Source: Lewinellaceae bacterium (GTDB taxonomy: Bacteria; Bacteroidota; Bacteroidia; Chitinophagales; Saprospiraceae). Taken from it: DNA of 64,000 nucleotides. The stretch spans positions 62,001-126,000 of the forward strand of contig JACJYE010000005.1 in the NCBI GenBank assembly GCA_020636255.1, read 5' to 3'. Position 1 is the first letter of the stretch. Every line of letters starts with the position of its first letter. A program made the position numbers and the translations under genes. Below the pieces are notes generated by a model that saw nothing but the letters and a program-made list of their open reading frames with translations, searched no databases and was not told the DNA's origin. Positions 33,228 through 44,400 of this stretch are shown piece after piece.

Positions 33228-36200
33228 ATGAGAGCTATTGTTACACTCGCTCTGTTGTGTACTTTCTTTTCGTTGGGCTTGATGGCCCAACCCGCTAATG
33301 ACGAATGTTCCGGCGCCCAGATGGTCAACGTCACGGCGCCCCCCCCGTGCCCGGCAGGTACACCAACGACAACAACCATCACGACCTCCAATACAGGGGC
33401 AACGCCTACCTTGCCCTATCCACAGTTTACGGGTTGTAGCCCCGGTGGAGCTACCAGTGGCCCGGCAGCGGAAGTGTGGTACACCTTTGTCGCGCCTTCC
33501 AACCAGATGTCCATAACGATAACAGGCCTTTCCACCCCCAATATCGTGCTCTTCACAGGGTCCAACTGTAGCTTCCTCACGGCTATTGCCTGTGCCAGAG
33601 GCATGGTCAACTCGGGCAGCGTCACGCTCGGCCCCCTCACCCTCGAACCCGGCCAGCAGTACTACATGCTGGTCTCCGGCGCCGATGTTGATGACACGGG
33701 CCCTTTCAATATCTCTTTTCAGGCTTCGCGCGACTGCAACCCCTGCCTGAATGATAGCTACCTAACGGCTGTGCCTCCGCCCACCAACGGCACGTATTCT
33801 TCGGGTACGGCCGTGCAGTTCTGTTATACGATCACCCAGTGGGACGTAACGGGCACCGTCGAATGGCTGCACGCTGTTGAAATACAATTTGGCCCCGGTT
33901 GGGACCTGAACAGCCTGAACCCGGCTCCGCCGCCTTCCTGCGGTGGTGACGGCCAGTGGGGCTGGTACGATTCCTGGACGAGCTGTAATACAGGCATTAC
34001 CTATGGCCCCGGCTTTGCTTACGATTCATCTTCCGGTATCGGCTGCGGCGGCTCGCCCAACGACGGCAACCCCGGCAACAACTGGGGCGATGGCACCGGG
34101 GGGTGTGCCAATATCGGCACCTCGGCGCCTCCGGTCACCTTCTGCTGGACGATTAGAGTGTCCGATTGCCCCCCCAACGATAATGGCGCCAACCTGGGCA
34201 TCGTCGTCAACCCCTTGTCCGACGGAGATTCGGGGTCATGGACCCAAACGGGCTGTAATACGCAAACGGTGTTCAATGCGCTGGCTTCGGCGACCTGCTG
34301 CAGCGACCCCGACCCCTTCGCTTTTAGTACGCCTACCTCCTGCCAGGGAGGTTCCGACGGCAGCATTACTTTTGAGGGTGGGGGCGGCCTCGTCTCCGGC
34401 CCCTGGAACTATACGGTCTTTAACGCCTCAGGTATGATCATCTACCAATCCAGCGCCGTGCCTGGCCCGGAAACCCTGGATAACCTGCCTGCAGGACAGT
34501 ATAGCGTGGTGGCCGTCAATGCCATCTCTGGCTGTTCGCGCTCGACATTCGTATCCGTCGACGCCGGGCCGCCGCCGCTGGCGCTGGTTTCCTCTACGCC
34601 GGCCTGCCCCGGAGAAGACCTGCAGGTATTTGGCGACGTGGTGCCATCAGGCAGCACCGTCATATATCAGTGGACTGGCCCCAACGGGTTTACGTCCAGC
34701 CAGCAAAACCCGATCGTCCCCTTACCCGGTACTTATACGCTTAATGTATCAGTAGACGGCTGCGCCGCCCAGCCCGTTACGGTCAATGTGAGTTATCTGC
34801 CGGTCAATACTACGGCGCAGGCTATGCCCAGCGCCTTGTGCTCCGGCGAGCTGATCACGTTGACAGCATCAGGCGGCGTTTTCTACGACTGGGGGCCATA
34901 CGGCGTCGGGCCGTCCATTCAGGTGCCTGCGCCTTCGGTGCTTAATATAGAAACGCTGACGTTTACTGTAGACATTCAAACCGCCAACGGCTGTACCGAC
35001 ACTAAAGATGTGCAGGTTACTGTTTACCCACTGCCCGAAGTTGAGATCATTGGGCCGCTGGAAGCCTGCCAGGATGCACTGATCACACTCACTGCGACAG
35101 GAGGCGTGTCTTATCAGTGGAGTAATAACCAAACGGGGCCCGTAACGGCCGTACAGATCGGCCCTCCTCCGGTAGAGGCGGTCTCTGTGACCGTTACCAG
35201 CGCATTCGGTTGCCAGTCGGTTGCCGATCAGCTCATCGTGGTCAACCCGCCACCCGTCGTCGATGCGTTTGCCATTCCGGATGTTATCTGTTCCGGTGAA
35301 ACGGCCCAGCTTTCTGCAACAGGTGGGGTAGACTACGAATGGAGCACAACCCAGGTAGGGGCCACCATCATGGTTTCCCCAACGGCTTCTACCATTTATG
35401 AAGTTACCGTAACGGATATCAATGGCTGTAGGAATACGGCTACAGTAGCGGTCACCGTCGAGCAGTCGCTGCCCGCGCCCAACGTTCAGTGCGGAGCGAT
35501 TACCCCCAACTCCGTTACCTTTAACTGGAACGCTGTGCCTGGCGCTACGGGTTATACAGCTACTGTGCTCAGCGGCCAGCCGGGGTCCGGCAGCGGTACT
35601 TCGTATACCGTTACAGGCCTTTCGCCGGGAGAAGAAGTGGTGATCTCGGTGAGCGCCAACGGCAATAACAGCTGCGCCAACCCCGCCACTCAGCTGAGCT
35701 GTTTCTCCCAGGACTGCCCGCCGGTGGATATCAACATCGCACCGGTAGCGGATATCTGCCTGAATGGCAGCAACGCGCCTGTCCCGCTTTCGCTGTCCAT
35801 TACCGGCGCCACAACCACGGGCGACACCCTCTGGAGCGGGCCGGGCATGGTGGATACCATCCCGGGCCTGTTCGACCCGATAGCGGCCGATACCGGCGCG
35901 CATCAGGTTATCGCCGCCTATACCGAAGGGGATTGTGTTTACTACGACACCCTGACGATCAATGTTTTCATGACGCCTACTGCCGAGTTCGAGTTCGATA
36001 CCAATTCGATTTGCACTACCGGCAGCATATTGGTCAGCTATACCGGCACGGCCGATAGCTCGGCAACCTACAACTGGAACTTTAATGGCGGCACGGCTGT
36101 ACCCGGCACCGGCCCTGGGCCACATACGGTGAGCTGGGCCAGCGGTGGCGTAAAGGTTGTCCGCCTTTCCGTTTCGCAAAACGGCTGCACTTCCATCACC

Positions 36201-39200
36201 GTATCTGCCACCCTGGATGTCCAGGAACCTCTGGCAGCGCCTGTGATCAGCTGCGGAGCATCAACGACGACCTCGACAACCTTTAACTGGGCCGATGTGC
36301 CTGGCGCTACGGGCTACGCGGTGGTGGTGCTCAGCGGGCAGCCGGGTATGCAAAACGGAAATTCCTATACCGTTACAGGGCTGATGCCCGGGGAAATGGC
36401 CACCATAGAGGTGACAGCGTTGAACGACGGCCCCTGCGGCAACAGCAGCGCCCAGTTCTCCTGTCAGGCCGCCCCATGCCCTGATTTCGTGATCGATATT
36501 ACCGCTGTAAACGATATTTGCCTGAATGCCACTACGCCGGATATTACCCTAAACGCTGCCGTCAGCGGCGGCACGGGCGCCGGTATAGGGGTGTGGAGCG
36601 GTACGGGCATTACGGATGCCAACGCGGGCGCCTTTAGCCCGGCACAGGCCGGCGCTGGCACGCATACCGTTACGTATACATATACGGAAGGGCCCTGCAG
36701 CGGCAGCGAAACCATCGATATCACCATTTCCAATACTCCGACGGCCGATTTCACCGTCAGCCCCGATACGGTTTGTATCAACCAGCCGCTTACCGTTACC
36801 TATGCCGGTACGGCGGCGCCGGCGTCCAGTACCTTTACCTGGGCTTTCAATGGTGGCACGGCCAACCCGGGCGCCGGAGCAGGGCCGCATCAGGTGAGCT
36901 GGGCAACGGCAGGTTCCAAAACCATAACCCTCGTCGTGGAAGAGAACGGTTGTACTTCCCCGCAGTCCAGTCAAACCGTAGTCGTATCCAACCCCTTGCC
37001 GGCTCCGGTGATCAACTGCAACCCGACGACCTCTACTGTTGAATTTACCTGGAATAACGTGCCCGGTGCCGTTGGCTATAACGTTACCGTATTGACGGGC
37101 CCATCGGGTACGCAAAACGCTAATACCTACCTCGTCAGCGGGTTGAGCCCCGGCGATATGGTGGAAATCCAGGTAGAGGCTATTGGCGCCGGCCCCTGTG
37201 GCAACAGCATGGCCACGGAATCCTGTATCGCCGAAGACTGCCCGCCGGTGATGATCACCATCAGCCCGGTTGCCCCTATCTGCCTCGACGCCAGCGCCTC
37301 GGCCATCAACCTGGCGGCAACGGTTTCGGGGGGTAACGGCGGCGGTACGGAAAGCTGGTCAGGCCCCGGTATCACGGATACGGCAAATGGCGTCTTTGAC
37401 CCCAACGTCGCAGGCGCCGGTACCTGGACGATCAATTACAGCTACGACGAAGGGAACTGCGGTTATAACAGCAGTATTGAAATTACCGTCAACGAACAAC
37501 CCACCGCTACCTTCACTGCCGAGAACCCGATCTGTATCGACGGGTCCAGCACAGTGGCCTATACCGGCAATGCCGGCCCTGGCGCTACCTACACCTGGGA
37601 CTTTGGTGGCGCTACAGCCAACCCCGGCGTGGGCGCCGGCCCCCATGAGCTCACATGGGCCAATGGCGGCAACCATACCATAGCCCTCACGGTTATGGAA
37701 AATGGCTGTACTTCGGAGCTCTTCTCGGAGACGGTACAGGTATCGGAGCCACTGGCAGAACCGGTGATCAACTGCGACCCCACTACTTCTTCCATTCTCT
37801 TCAGCTGGGCCGACGTGCCTGGCGCTTCGGGTTATAATGTCAGCGTGCTGGCCGGCCCTACGGGTACGCAGAACGGCAATACTTATCTCGTCGACGGGCT
37901 GAATCCCGGCGATGTGGTGCGCATAGAAGTGGAGGCCATCGGTGCGCCGCCATGCGGCAGTAGCTTTGCCGAGCTGGAATGCATTGCCCAGGATTGCCCC
38001 GGCGTGCAGATTACGCTTAGCCCGCTTGGGCCTTTCTGCGAAGGCGATATTTTTGTTGAGCTGCCGCTCCAGGCTACTGTCACGGGCGGCGCCGGCGCCG
38101 GCACGGAGAACTGGTCAGGCCCGGGCGTTATCGATCCCGTGAACGGCATTTTTGACCCTGGTGTTGCCGGCATTGGCAGCCATACCATCAGTTACACCTA
38201 TACGGAGGGCAATTGCACTTACAACGCAAGCCAGCAGATCGTGATCAATGCCCAGCCTTCCGCCTCCTTTACCGCCAGCCCGCTGATCTGCCTGACACAG
38301 GAAGCTACGGTAACTTATACCGGTGGAGCCGGGCCGGGTGCTACGTTCACCTGGAATTTCGGAGGCGGCAGCGCTATCCCCGGTACGGGCGCCGGCCCCC
38401 ATCAGGTGAGCTGGCCCAGCGCCGGGCCTAAAACCATTATGCTGACAGTAACGGAGAACGGATGCGATTCCGAGCCGGTAAGCCAGCCCGTACAGGTAGA
38501 CGCCCCTCTGGAGCCCTTCGCGATCTCCTGCGAAACGGATAATACATCCATCGTCTTCAGCTGGCCCGACGTAGCCGGCGCCACCGGCTACCAGGTGGAC
38601 GTGCTGATGGGCCCCGCCGGCATACAGAACGGCAATACCTACTCCGTTACCGGGCTTAACCCCGGCGATGAGGTAACCATACAGGTGACGGCACAAACCG
38701 ACAGCCCCTGCGGCGATATCATGGTAGAGCAAAGCTGTATTGCGCTCGACTGCCCGGATGTGGTGTTGTCCATCACTCCCGTCGGCCCCTTGTGCGAACC
38801 GGATGCTCCCGTGGCCCTGAACGCAACAGCTACCGGCGGCGCCGGCGGTGGTGTTTATACCTGGTCGGGTACCGGCGTATCAGGCAGTGCCTTCGACCCC
38901 GGCGCTGTTCCGCAGGCGGGCAATTACACCATCAACCTCAACTACACTGAAGGAGTCTGCCAGTGGACGGCCTCCACTATGGTGACGGTTAATGCCGTGC
39001 CTACGGCAGGCTTTATGGTGGAATCACCGGTTTGTGAAGACAGCGTCTCGATGATCATGTACACGGGCTCGGCCACGGCGGGAGCAACCTTCAACTGGGA
39101 TTTTGGCGGCGGTATTGCCGTGCCCGGCACAGGCGCCGGCCCCCACCAGGTACATTGGGCTACTGCCGGAAGCAAAACGCTGAGCCTTACTGTGATTGAG

Positions 39201-41075
39201 AACGGCTGCCAGTCGGCGCCGGTTACGCAGAATGTGGAAGTGGAAGCCCCCCTGTCGCCTTTAGTGATCAGTTGCGCAACAACAAGCACATCCATCGCTT
39301 TCCTCTGGGACGAAGTGGCCGGCGCAACATCCTATCAGGTAGAGGTTCTGAATGGCGGCCCAACCGGTATATTGGATGGGACGAGTTATACCCTTACAGG
39401 GCTGACGCCCGGCCAGGAAGTGGAAATACAGGTGACGGCCCTGAGCGGTAATTCCTGTAGCGATGTGGTGGCTACCGCCAGCTGCGTAGCTCAGGACTGC
39501 CCACCGCTGACGGCCACCCTCAGCGGGCCGGAGGCGGCCTGTGAGGGCTCGGTTGTGGAACTCACCCTGAATATTCAAACCGCGAGTACCGGCCCATTCA
39601 CCGTAGTATACACGGTGAACGGCGCAACCCAAAGCGAGGCCCTGCCTGCCGGCCAATCGACGATAGCGCTGGCCCTGGCGGAAAGCTCGGATATTGCGCT
39701 GGTTTCTGTAACCAACAATAGCCTGCCCGATTGTGTGTACAACGGCAGCTCAAGCTTCACGGTGCAGGTCGATACACCCAATGATGCGGGCATAGCGGCC
39801 CAACCGGCATCGGTCTGCGAAGGCGCCGATTCCACCCTGCTGCTGACGGCGATGCTGTCCGGAGCCGATGCCGGCGGACAGTGGCAGGAAAGCAGCGCCA
39901 CACCTTCCACCGGAGGGGCTTTTAATGCCGCAGGTGCTACTTTCCAGCCCGTTAATCAGGCTCCCGGCACATATATGTTTACGTATACTGCCGACAATGG
40001 CGGCGTTTGCCCTGTTGATGAGGCCACCGTAAGCGTGGTGGTAGCGGCAGGGCCGGTGGCCGATGCAGGCCCCGCACAGGAGCTGGCCTGCAACATGGGT
40101 ATGGTGACCCTCGGAAGCAATAATACGACGACAGGGGCCAGCTATCAGTGGCAGGCCCCGGATGGCGTCGTGCTCGCCAACCCGAATGGCCAGTTCGTAG
40201 AAGCAGGGCAGCCGGGTATTTATACCCTTACCGTTACTAATGAGGCAGGCTGCGTAGCTACCGATGAAGTCGTGGTTACCGCCAACCTCGAAGTGCCGTC
40301 GTTTGAAACGCAGGTTAGCCAGATCAGCTGCTTCCAGGCCGACGACGGGGTCATCAGCCTGTCCAACTTCAGCGGGGGGCAGCCTCCCTATCAGGTGTCC
40401 TTCAACGGCGGCCCCTTCGGTGCGGCAACCCAGTTTTTCAACCTGGGGGCCAACGATTATTCCATCGTCGTGAAAAATGGCAATGGTTGTATCTCCGAGC
40501 TGTCGATCAACCTGGAACAGCCTGAAGAGGTCATCGTGACCCTGGCTACCAATATCGAAGGAGAGAATGTCATCCAACTCGGCGACAGCGTTCGGCTGAC
40601 GGCCGTTTACAACCCGAATATTACACTCGATACCATCATCTGGCAACCCGATTCCATCAGCTTCGGTAATTCGCCCTCGGTTTGGGTGAGCCCGCAGGTG
40701 ACTTCCAGTTTCCGCGTGACGATCGTGGATGAGAACGGCTGCAGCGACAGCGACCAGACGGTGGTCATTGTGGAGAAAAAACACCCGGTATTCATCCCGA
40801 ACGTGTTCTCTCCCAATGGCGATGGCAGGAACGATGTGTTCTATATCCAGGCCGGTAAGGATGTCAGGGAAGTGCGTTCGTTCCAGGTCTTCAACCGGTG
40901 GGGCGAATCGGTATTCCAGGCTTACGGCTTCCAGCCCAACGACCCCTCCAAAGGGTGGGACGGGAGTTTCCGGGGTGAACAGCTCAATGCCGCTGTTTTT
41001 GCCTATTACGCCGAAGTAGAGTTCATCGACGGAGCCGTTGTGCTGTTCAAAGGCGATGTGCTGCTGATGCGATAA
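33228..41075 (+). CDS. Giant adhesin-like protein with tandem repeats and CHU_C (type B T9SS) domain, 2615 aa
   Basis: Signal peptide MRAIVTLALLCTFFSLGLMA, then a 'PANDECSGA' domain (22-170), as found at the N-terminus of many Bacteroidota surface proteins; a Trp/Gly-rich cysteine-containing domain (171-365, WGWYDSWTSCNTGITYGPGF); an SprB-like repeat (about 366-450); several Ig/PKD-like repeats; an Fn3-like domain; five ~252-residue tandem units (828-2088), each a 'SGTG/WSGPG' domain plus a PKD-like domain (TYNWNFNGGTA) plus an Fn3-like domain (FNWADVPGATGY); more Ig/PKD-like domains; a second SprB-like repeat; and a C-terminal gliding-motility-associated domain from ~2518 (FIPNVFSPNGDGRNDVF ... 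GDVLLMR). That last domain directs T9SS export and surface attachment. It is likely involved in adhesion, gliding or matrix formation (inference). Confidence 0.85.
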   Translation: MRAIVTLALLCTFFSLGLMAQPANDECSGAQMVNVTAPPPCPAGTPTTTTITTSNTGATPTLPYPQFTGCSPGGATSGPAAEVWYTFVAPSNQMSITITGLSTPNIVLFTGSNCSFLTAIACARGMVNSGSVTLGPLTLEPGQQYYMLVSGADVDDTGPFNISFQASRDCNPCLNDSYLTAVPPPTNGTYSSGTAVQFCYTITQWDVTGTVEWLHAVEIQFGPGWDLNSLNPAPPPSCGGDGQWGWYDSWTSCNTGITYGPGFAYDSSSGIGCGGSPNDGNPGNNWGDGTGGCANIGTSAPPVTFCWTIRVSDCPPNDNGANLGIVVNPLSDGDSGSWTQTGCNTQTVFNALASATCCSDPDPFAFSTPTSCQGGSDGSITFEGGGGLVSGPWNYTVFNASGMIIYQSSAVPGPETLDNLPAGQYSVVAVNAISGCSRSTFVSVDAGPPPLALVSSTPACPGEDLQVFGDVVPSGSTVIYQWTGPNGFTSSQQNPIVPLPGTYTLNVSVDGCAAQPVTVNVSYLPVNTTAQAMPSALCSGELITLTASGGVFYDWGPYGVGPSIQVPAPSVLNIETLTFTVDIQTANGCTDTKDVQVTVYPLPEVEIIGPLEACQDALITLTATGGVSYQWSNNQTGPVTAVQIGPPPVEAVSVTVTSAFGCQSVADQLIVVNPPPVVDAFAIPDVICSGETAQLSATGGVDYEWSTTQVGATIMVSPTASTIYEVTVTDINGCRNTATVAVTVEQSLPAPNVQCGAITPNSVTFNWNAVPGATGYTATVLSGQPGSGSGTSYTVTGLSPGEEVVISVSANGNNSCANPATQLSCFSQDCPPVDINIAPVADICLNGSNAPVPLSLSITGATTTGDTLWSGPGMVDTIPGLFDPIAADTGAHQVIAAYTEGDCVYYDTLTINVFMTPTAEFEFDTNSICTTGSILVSYTGTADSSATYNWNFNGGTAVPGTGPGPHTVSWASGGVKVVRLSVSQNGCTSITVSATLDVQEPLAAPVISCGASTTTSTTFNWADVPGATGYAVVVLSGQPGMQNGNSYTVTGLMPGEMATIEVTALNDGPCGNSSAQFSCQAAPCPDFVIDITAVNDICLNATTPDITLNAAVSGGTGAGIGVWSGTGITDANAGAFSPAQAGAGTHTVTYTYTEGPCSGSETIDITISNTPTADFTVSPDTVCINQPLTVTYAGTAAPASSTFTWAFNGGTANPGAGAGPHQVSWATAGSKTITLVVEENGCTSPQSSQTVVVSNPLPAPVINCNPTTSTVEFTWNNVPGAVGYNVTVLTGPSGTQNANTYLVSGLSPGDMVEIQVEAIGAGPCGNSMATESCIAEDCPPVMITISPVAPICLDASASAINLAATVSGGNGGGTESWSGPGITDTANGVFDPNVAGAGTWTINYSYDEGNCGYNSSIEITVNEQPTATFTAENPICIDGSSTVAYTGNAGPGATYTWDFGGATANPGVGAGPHELTWANGGNHTIALTVMENGCTSELFSETVQVSEPLAEPVINCDPTTSSILFSWADVPGASGYNVSVLAGPTGTQNGNTYLVDGLNPGDVVRIEVEAIGAPPCGSSFAELECIAQDCPGVQITLSPLGPFCEGDIFVELPLQATVTGGAGAGTENWSGPGVIDPVNGIFDPGVAGIGSHTISYTYTEGNCTYNASQQIVINAQPSASFTASPLICLTQEATVTYTGGAGPGATFTWNFGGGSAIPGTGAGPHQVSWPSAGPKTIMLTVTENGCDSEPVSQPVQVDAPLEPFAISCETDNTSIVFSWPDVAGATGYQVDVLMGPAGIQNGNTYSVTGLNPGDEVTIQVTAQTDSPCGDIMVEQSCIALDCPDVVLSITPVGPLCEPDAPVALNATATGGAGGGVYTWSGTGVSGSAFDPGAVPQAGNYTINLNYTEGVCQWTASTMVTVNAVPTAGFMVESPVCEDSVSMIMYTGSATAGATFNWDFGGGIAVPGTGAGPHQVHWATAGSKTLSLTVIENGCQSAPVTQNVEVEAPLSPLVISCATTSTSIAFLWDEVAGATSYQVEVLNGGPTGILDGTSYTLTGLTPGQEVEIQVTALSGNSCSDVVATASCVAQDCPPLTATLSGPEAACEGSVVELTLNIQTASTGPFTVVYTVNGATQSEALPAGQSTIALALAESSDIALVSVTNNSLPDCVYNGSSSFTVQVDTPNDAGIAAQPASVCEGADSTLLLTAMLSGADAGGQWQESSATPSTGGAFNAAGATFQPVNQAPGTYMFTYTADNGGVCPVDEATVSVVVAAGPVADAGPAQELACNMGMVTLGSNNTTTGASYQWQAPDGVVLANPNGQFVEAGQPGIYTLTVTNEAGCVATDEVVVTANLEVPSFETQVSQISCFQADDGVISLSNFSGGQPPYQVSFNGGPFGAATQFFNLGANDYSIVVKNGNGCISELSINLEQPEEVIVTLATNIEGENVIQLGDSVRLTAVYNPNITLDTIIWQPDSISFGNSPSVWVSPQVTSSFRVTIVDENGCSDSDQTVVIVEKKHPVFIPNVFSPNGDGRNDVFYIQAGKDVREVRSFQVFNRWGESVFQAYGFQPNDPSKGWDGSFRGEQLNAAVFAYYAEVEFIDGAVVLFKGDVLLMR
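35712..39495 (+). repeat. Five tandem ~755-bp coding repeats
   Basis: Units start near 35712, 36475, 37238, 37993 and 38750, each opening with a Cys-Pro motif (CPPVDINIAP, CPDFVIDITA, CPPVMITISP, CPGVQITLSP, CPDVVLSITP) and ending with an Fn3-like segment. The spacing of 746-763 bp is nearly constant. Confidence 0.85.
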
Positions 41076-41100
41076 AGGAGAACTTGTTTTTGAACACTAC
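41076..41100. repeat. T-rich ~25-bp motif, copy 2
   Basis: AGGAGAACTTGTTTTTGAAC followed by ACTAC begins right after the stop codon of the 2615-residue gene. With copy 3 it flanks the hairpin and palindromic element in this intergenic gap. Confidence 0.65.
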
Positions 41101-41104
41101 TTAG

Positions 41105-41171
41105 AACGGCAGAGACGCATAGGGTGCAAGGCTTGGCGAATAAAGCTTTGCGTTTGCGTCTCTGCCGTTTT
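41105..41171 (+). terminator. Long hairpin downstream of the 2615-residue gene
   Basis: A perfect 15-bp inverted repeat AACGGCAGAGACGCA / TGCGTCTCTGCCGTT (41105-41119 and 41155-41169) with a 35-base structured loop, followed by TTTTAG. It is likely a terminator or a palindromic repeat serving as one. Confidence 0.6.
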
Positions 41172-41250
41172 AGAGCTTGTTTGGAGGCCGCTTTGGGAGA
41201 TAAAAAGGGACGTATTTTAGCCCAAAGGGCGGCCTCCATACAAGCTCTTA
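41171..41250. repeat. Interspersed palindromic repeat, copy 3 (80 bp)
   Basis: The left arm TAGAGCTTGTTTGGAGGCCG and the right arm GGCCTCCATACAAGCTCTTA, with an inner stem GCTTTGGG / CCCAAAGGGC. It is the cleanest copy of the family in the window. Confidence 0.75.
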
Positions 41251-41310
41251 TATATCTTGCTAAAGAAATGATTATATTGTTACCTGCGAAGCTGATCACC
41301 GAAATACAAA

Positions 41311-41336
41311 GCGGCAACTTATTTTTTTGAACACTA
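41311..41336. repeat. T-rich ~25-bp motif, copy 3
   Basis: AACTTATTTTTTTGAACACT followed by AC, 75 bases upstream of the next start codon and 235 bases after copy 2 in the same orientation. Confidence 0.65.
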
Positions 41337-41410
41337 CAATATACAAGCCTGCGTTTGTAAAAGGTGCGTCGTTACAGAAGCGTGATATCCCAAGAACTTA
41401 TCCTGAAATT

Positions 41411-44400
41411 ATGAGGCGTTTTTTATACTTGTTCCTGTTTCTGGTGGGGGGAGTGGCTGCCTGGAGCCAGCCGTGTGGATTGGAAGACACCCTCCGCATT
41501 TTCCCCAATACCCAGCCTACCTTCAACTTCGAAGTCTACAACATCTATAACGACGACCTGTCGGAGCCCGGCCAGGGGGTGTGCGGTATCGAGATATATT
41601 TTATCCATAACTACGTAGAAGACCTGGAGCTGACGGTTACCTCGCCTGCCGGCCAAAGCGTGCAGCTCATAGGCCCCAATACCGACAACCCTGTTGCTTT
41701 TACTAATTTTTCGCGCTGGCGACTGACATTCGTGCCATGCGCTGACGCTGCCAACCCCTATCCCGGCACGCTCCCACAATGGGACAACGACGGCCCCAAC
41801 CCATGGGCCGTGTTCGGTTATTACACCGGGTCGTACTATCCTTTTTCAGGCTGCCTGGAGGATTTTAACACCGGCCCGGCCAATGGCACCTGGCAGATCG
41901 AAGTGACAAATAACCCTTCTGCTTACCCCGGGGCTATCCTGGGCTTTCGCATCATCTTCTGCGATGAACGCGGCCTGGACTGCTGCTTTGCCGCTTCAGG
42001 CGACCTCGATATCTATGACGATATCCTGGCCTGTGAAGGAGATACCAGCCTGATGCTCGACCTGCCACCGGACTATAACGGCACACCTCCCGACACCAAT
42101 GAATACGGTTATACCTACCTTGTCGGCGCCGACAGCATCCTGATGAGCTATGATTCCATGCCCAGCCTCACCACTTTCCCGCCCGGCCTGTACCAGGTTT
42201 GCGGCCTGTCATATAAGCGCATTGACCTGGACAGCTTCCCGCTGCCGGATGGCGTCCTGACGATCGACAGCCTGCGCGATAACCTGAATGGGCTGGAACC
42301 CATATTCTGCGGCGAGATCACCAACGACTGCGTATGGATACAGGTCGTAGCGCCGCCAGATACGACTTTTCTTGCAGGCTCCATTTGCCTGGGCGATTCG
42401 GTTGTCATTGGCGACAGCACCCTGCTGGCCTCCGGCAGCTACGATATCAGGCTGGCGAGCTACGCCGGCTGCGACAGTATCGTGCATTTCGACCTCGTTG
42501 TTATTCCGCCCGCCATCACCAACCTCGACATGACGATCTGTGAAGGCGACTCGGTGCTCGTCGGCAGTAATGTATACCGGGCAACAGGGTTGTATGTGGA
42601 TACCCTGCTTTCCGCCATGTCGTGCGATAGCATCGTTACGCTCAACCTGAACGTGCTGGCCCCGATAGTGCTCGACACGACGGTGCAGTTGTGTGCCGGA
42701 GAAAGCTTCGCCGTAGGCGACAGCCTGTTCAGCGAATCCGGGAACTATGAGGTGCGCTTGTTATCCATGCAGGGTTGCGATAGCATTATACGCCTGGGCC
42801 TGCAGGTGTTCGCCGTCGATGCCGTTATTGCTACGCCCGACACGCTGCGTTGTTTCAATCCTCTGCTCACCCTCGATGGCAGCGCTTCCACACCTGCCGG
42901 CAGCCTTACCTACGCCTGGCGCGATCTGCCTGGCAGCCTGCTTGGGAGCAATGCAACGCTTCCTGTAACCAGCGGAGGCGCGTATGTGTTGGAGGTGACG
43001 CAAACCATCGGAGCGCTGCAATGTACGGCCTCCGATACGGTTGCCGTCGTAGCGGATAACACCCCTCCTGTGGCCGATGCCGGCATGATGGACACCTTGA
43101 CCTGCGATATTGAGCAGCTCCAGGTGGGCGGCCCCGGCAGCTCGACAGGGCCTGGGATCACCTATCTCTGGAACACGATAGGCGGAGGGCATTTTGTAGG
43201 GCCTCAGAATGGGCTCACTGCTATGGTGGATGCCCCAGGAACTTACAGGCTGATCGTTGTCGACCAGGCGAACGGCTGCAGCGATACTTCTTCGGTGATG
43301 ATCCTGCAGGATGAGGCTTCTCCGAACGCGGTAGTGGCGCCGGCCTCTGCATTGAGTTGCAGCCAGCCCAGCGTACAACTGAGCGGGGCAGGGTCGTCGG
43401 CAGGGCCCGTTTTTGACTACAACTGGATATCCACCACCGGCGTAGTACCTCAGGATCCCAATACCTTGACGCCCACGGTCACCGTAGGTGGCGATTATTA
43501 TCTGTACGTGTCCAACACAGACAATGGTTGTGTGGACTCTGCACTGGTGTCCGTCGTTTATGACACCCTTAGCCCCCAGGTATCCATCCTGATGCCTGAG
43601 GTGCTCAACTGCGCCAGAGCAACTCTAAACCTACAGGCCAACATCCTCGATCCGGGCCCTGCGCCTTCCTTTTTCTGGAATGTGACGGGCGGAGGTAATA
43701 TCCTTACGGGAGCCGATTCTTTAACCCCGGAAGTGGATGCTCCGGGCTTTTACGAACTGGTTGTAGAAAACACTCAGAATGGCTGTCGCGATTCGACACA
43801 GGTAGCGGTATCGGAGTACGTCTCTCCTGTATCAGCCGATGCCGGTACAGGAGGGCAGCTGACTTGCGCGGTGACAGAGCTATCCCTTGACGCTTCCGCT
43901 TCTACCAGCGGGCCTGATATTCTGTACCTGTGGTTTTCTATCGATGGCCACTTTACCGGCAGCCCGGAAGGAGCTGTCGTAGAAATTGACGCCCCTGGCT
44001 TGTATCAGCTCGTCGTAGTGGATACGCTGTCTTTTTGTGCGGATACCGCATCGGTAACCGTTACACAAGATACCATCGGCCCCATTGCCGATGCCGGCCC
44101 ACAGCGACAACTTACCTGCGATAGCATGGCCGTCACGCTCGATGGCTCCGTCTCATCCGCCGGGCCGGAATATTATTACGACTGGATCGAACTGGCAACG
44201 CTGGAACTCATCGGCGATGGTTCTCCTTATGCGCCGGCCACCCGCCCGGGGCAGTACATGCTGGTGGTCACCGATTCGGGAAATGGTTGCATTGACACCG
44301 CGCTGGTGTCTGTGTCGATAGATACACTATCTCCCGTTGTCGCCATAGCCCTGCCCGGCCTGCTCACCTGCGACAGCCTTGCTGTTTCGCTGAATGGCGG

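Noticed and set aside
34869..36179. 436-codon minus-strand ORF inside the 2615-residue adhesin gene
   Set aside because: Low-complexity Arg/Gly-rich translation antisense to repeated coding DNA; no start context or domain.
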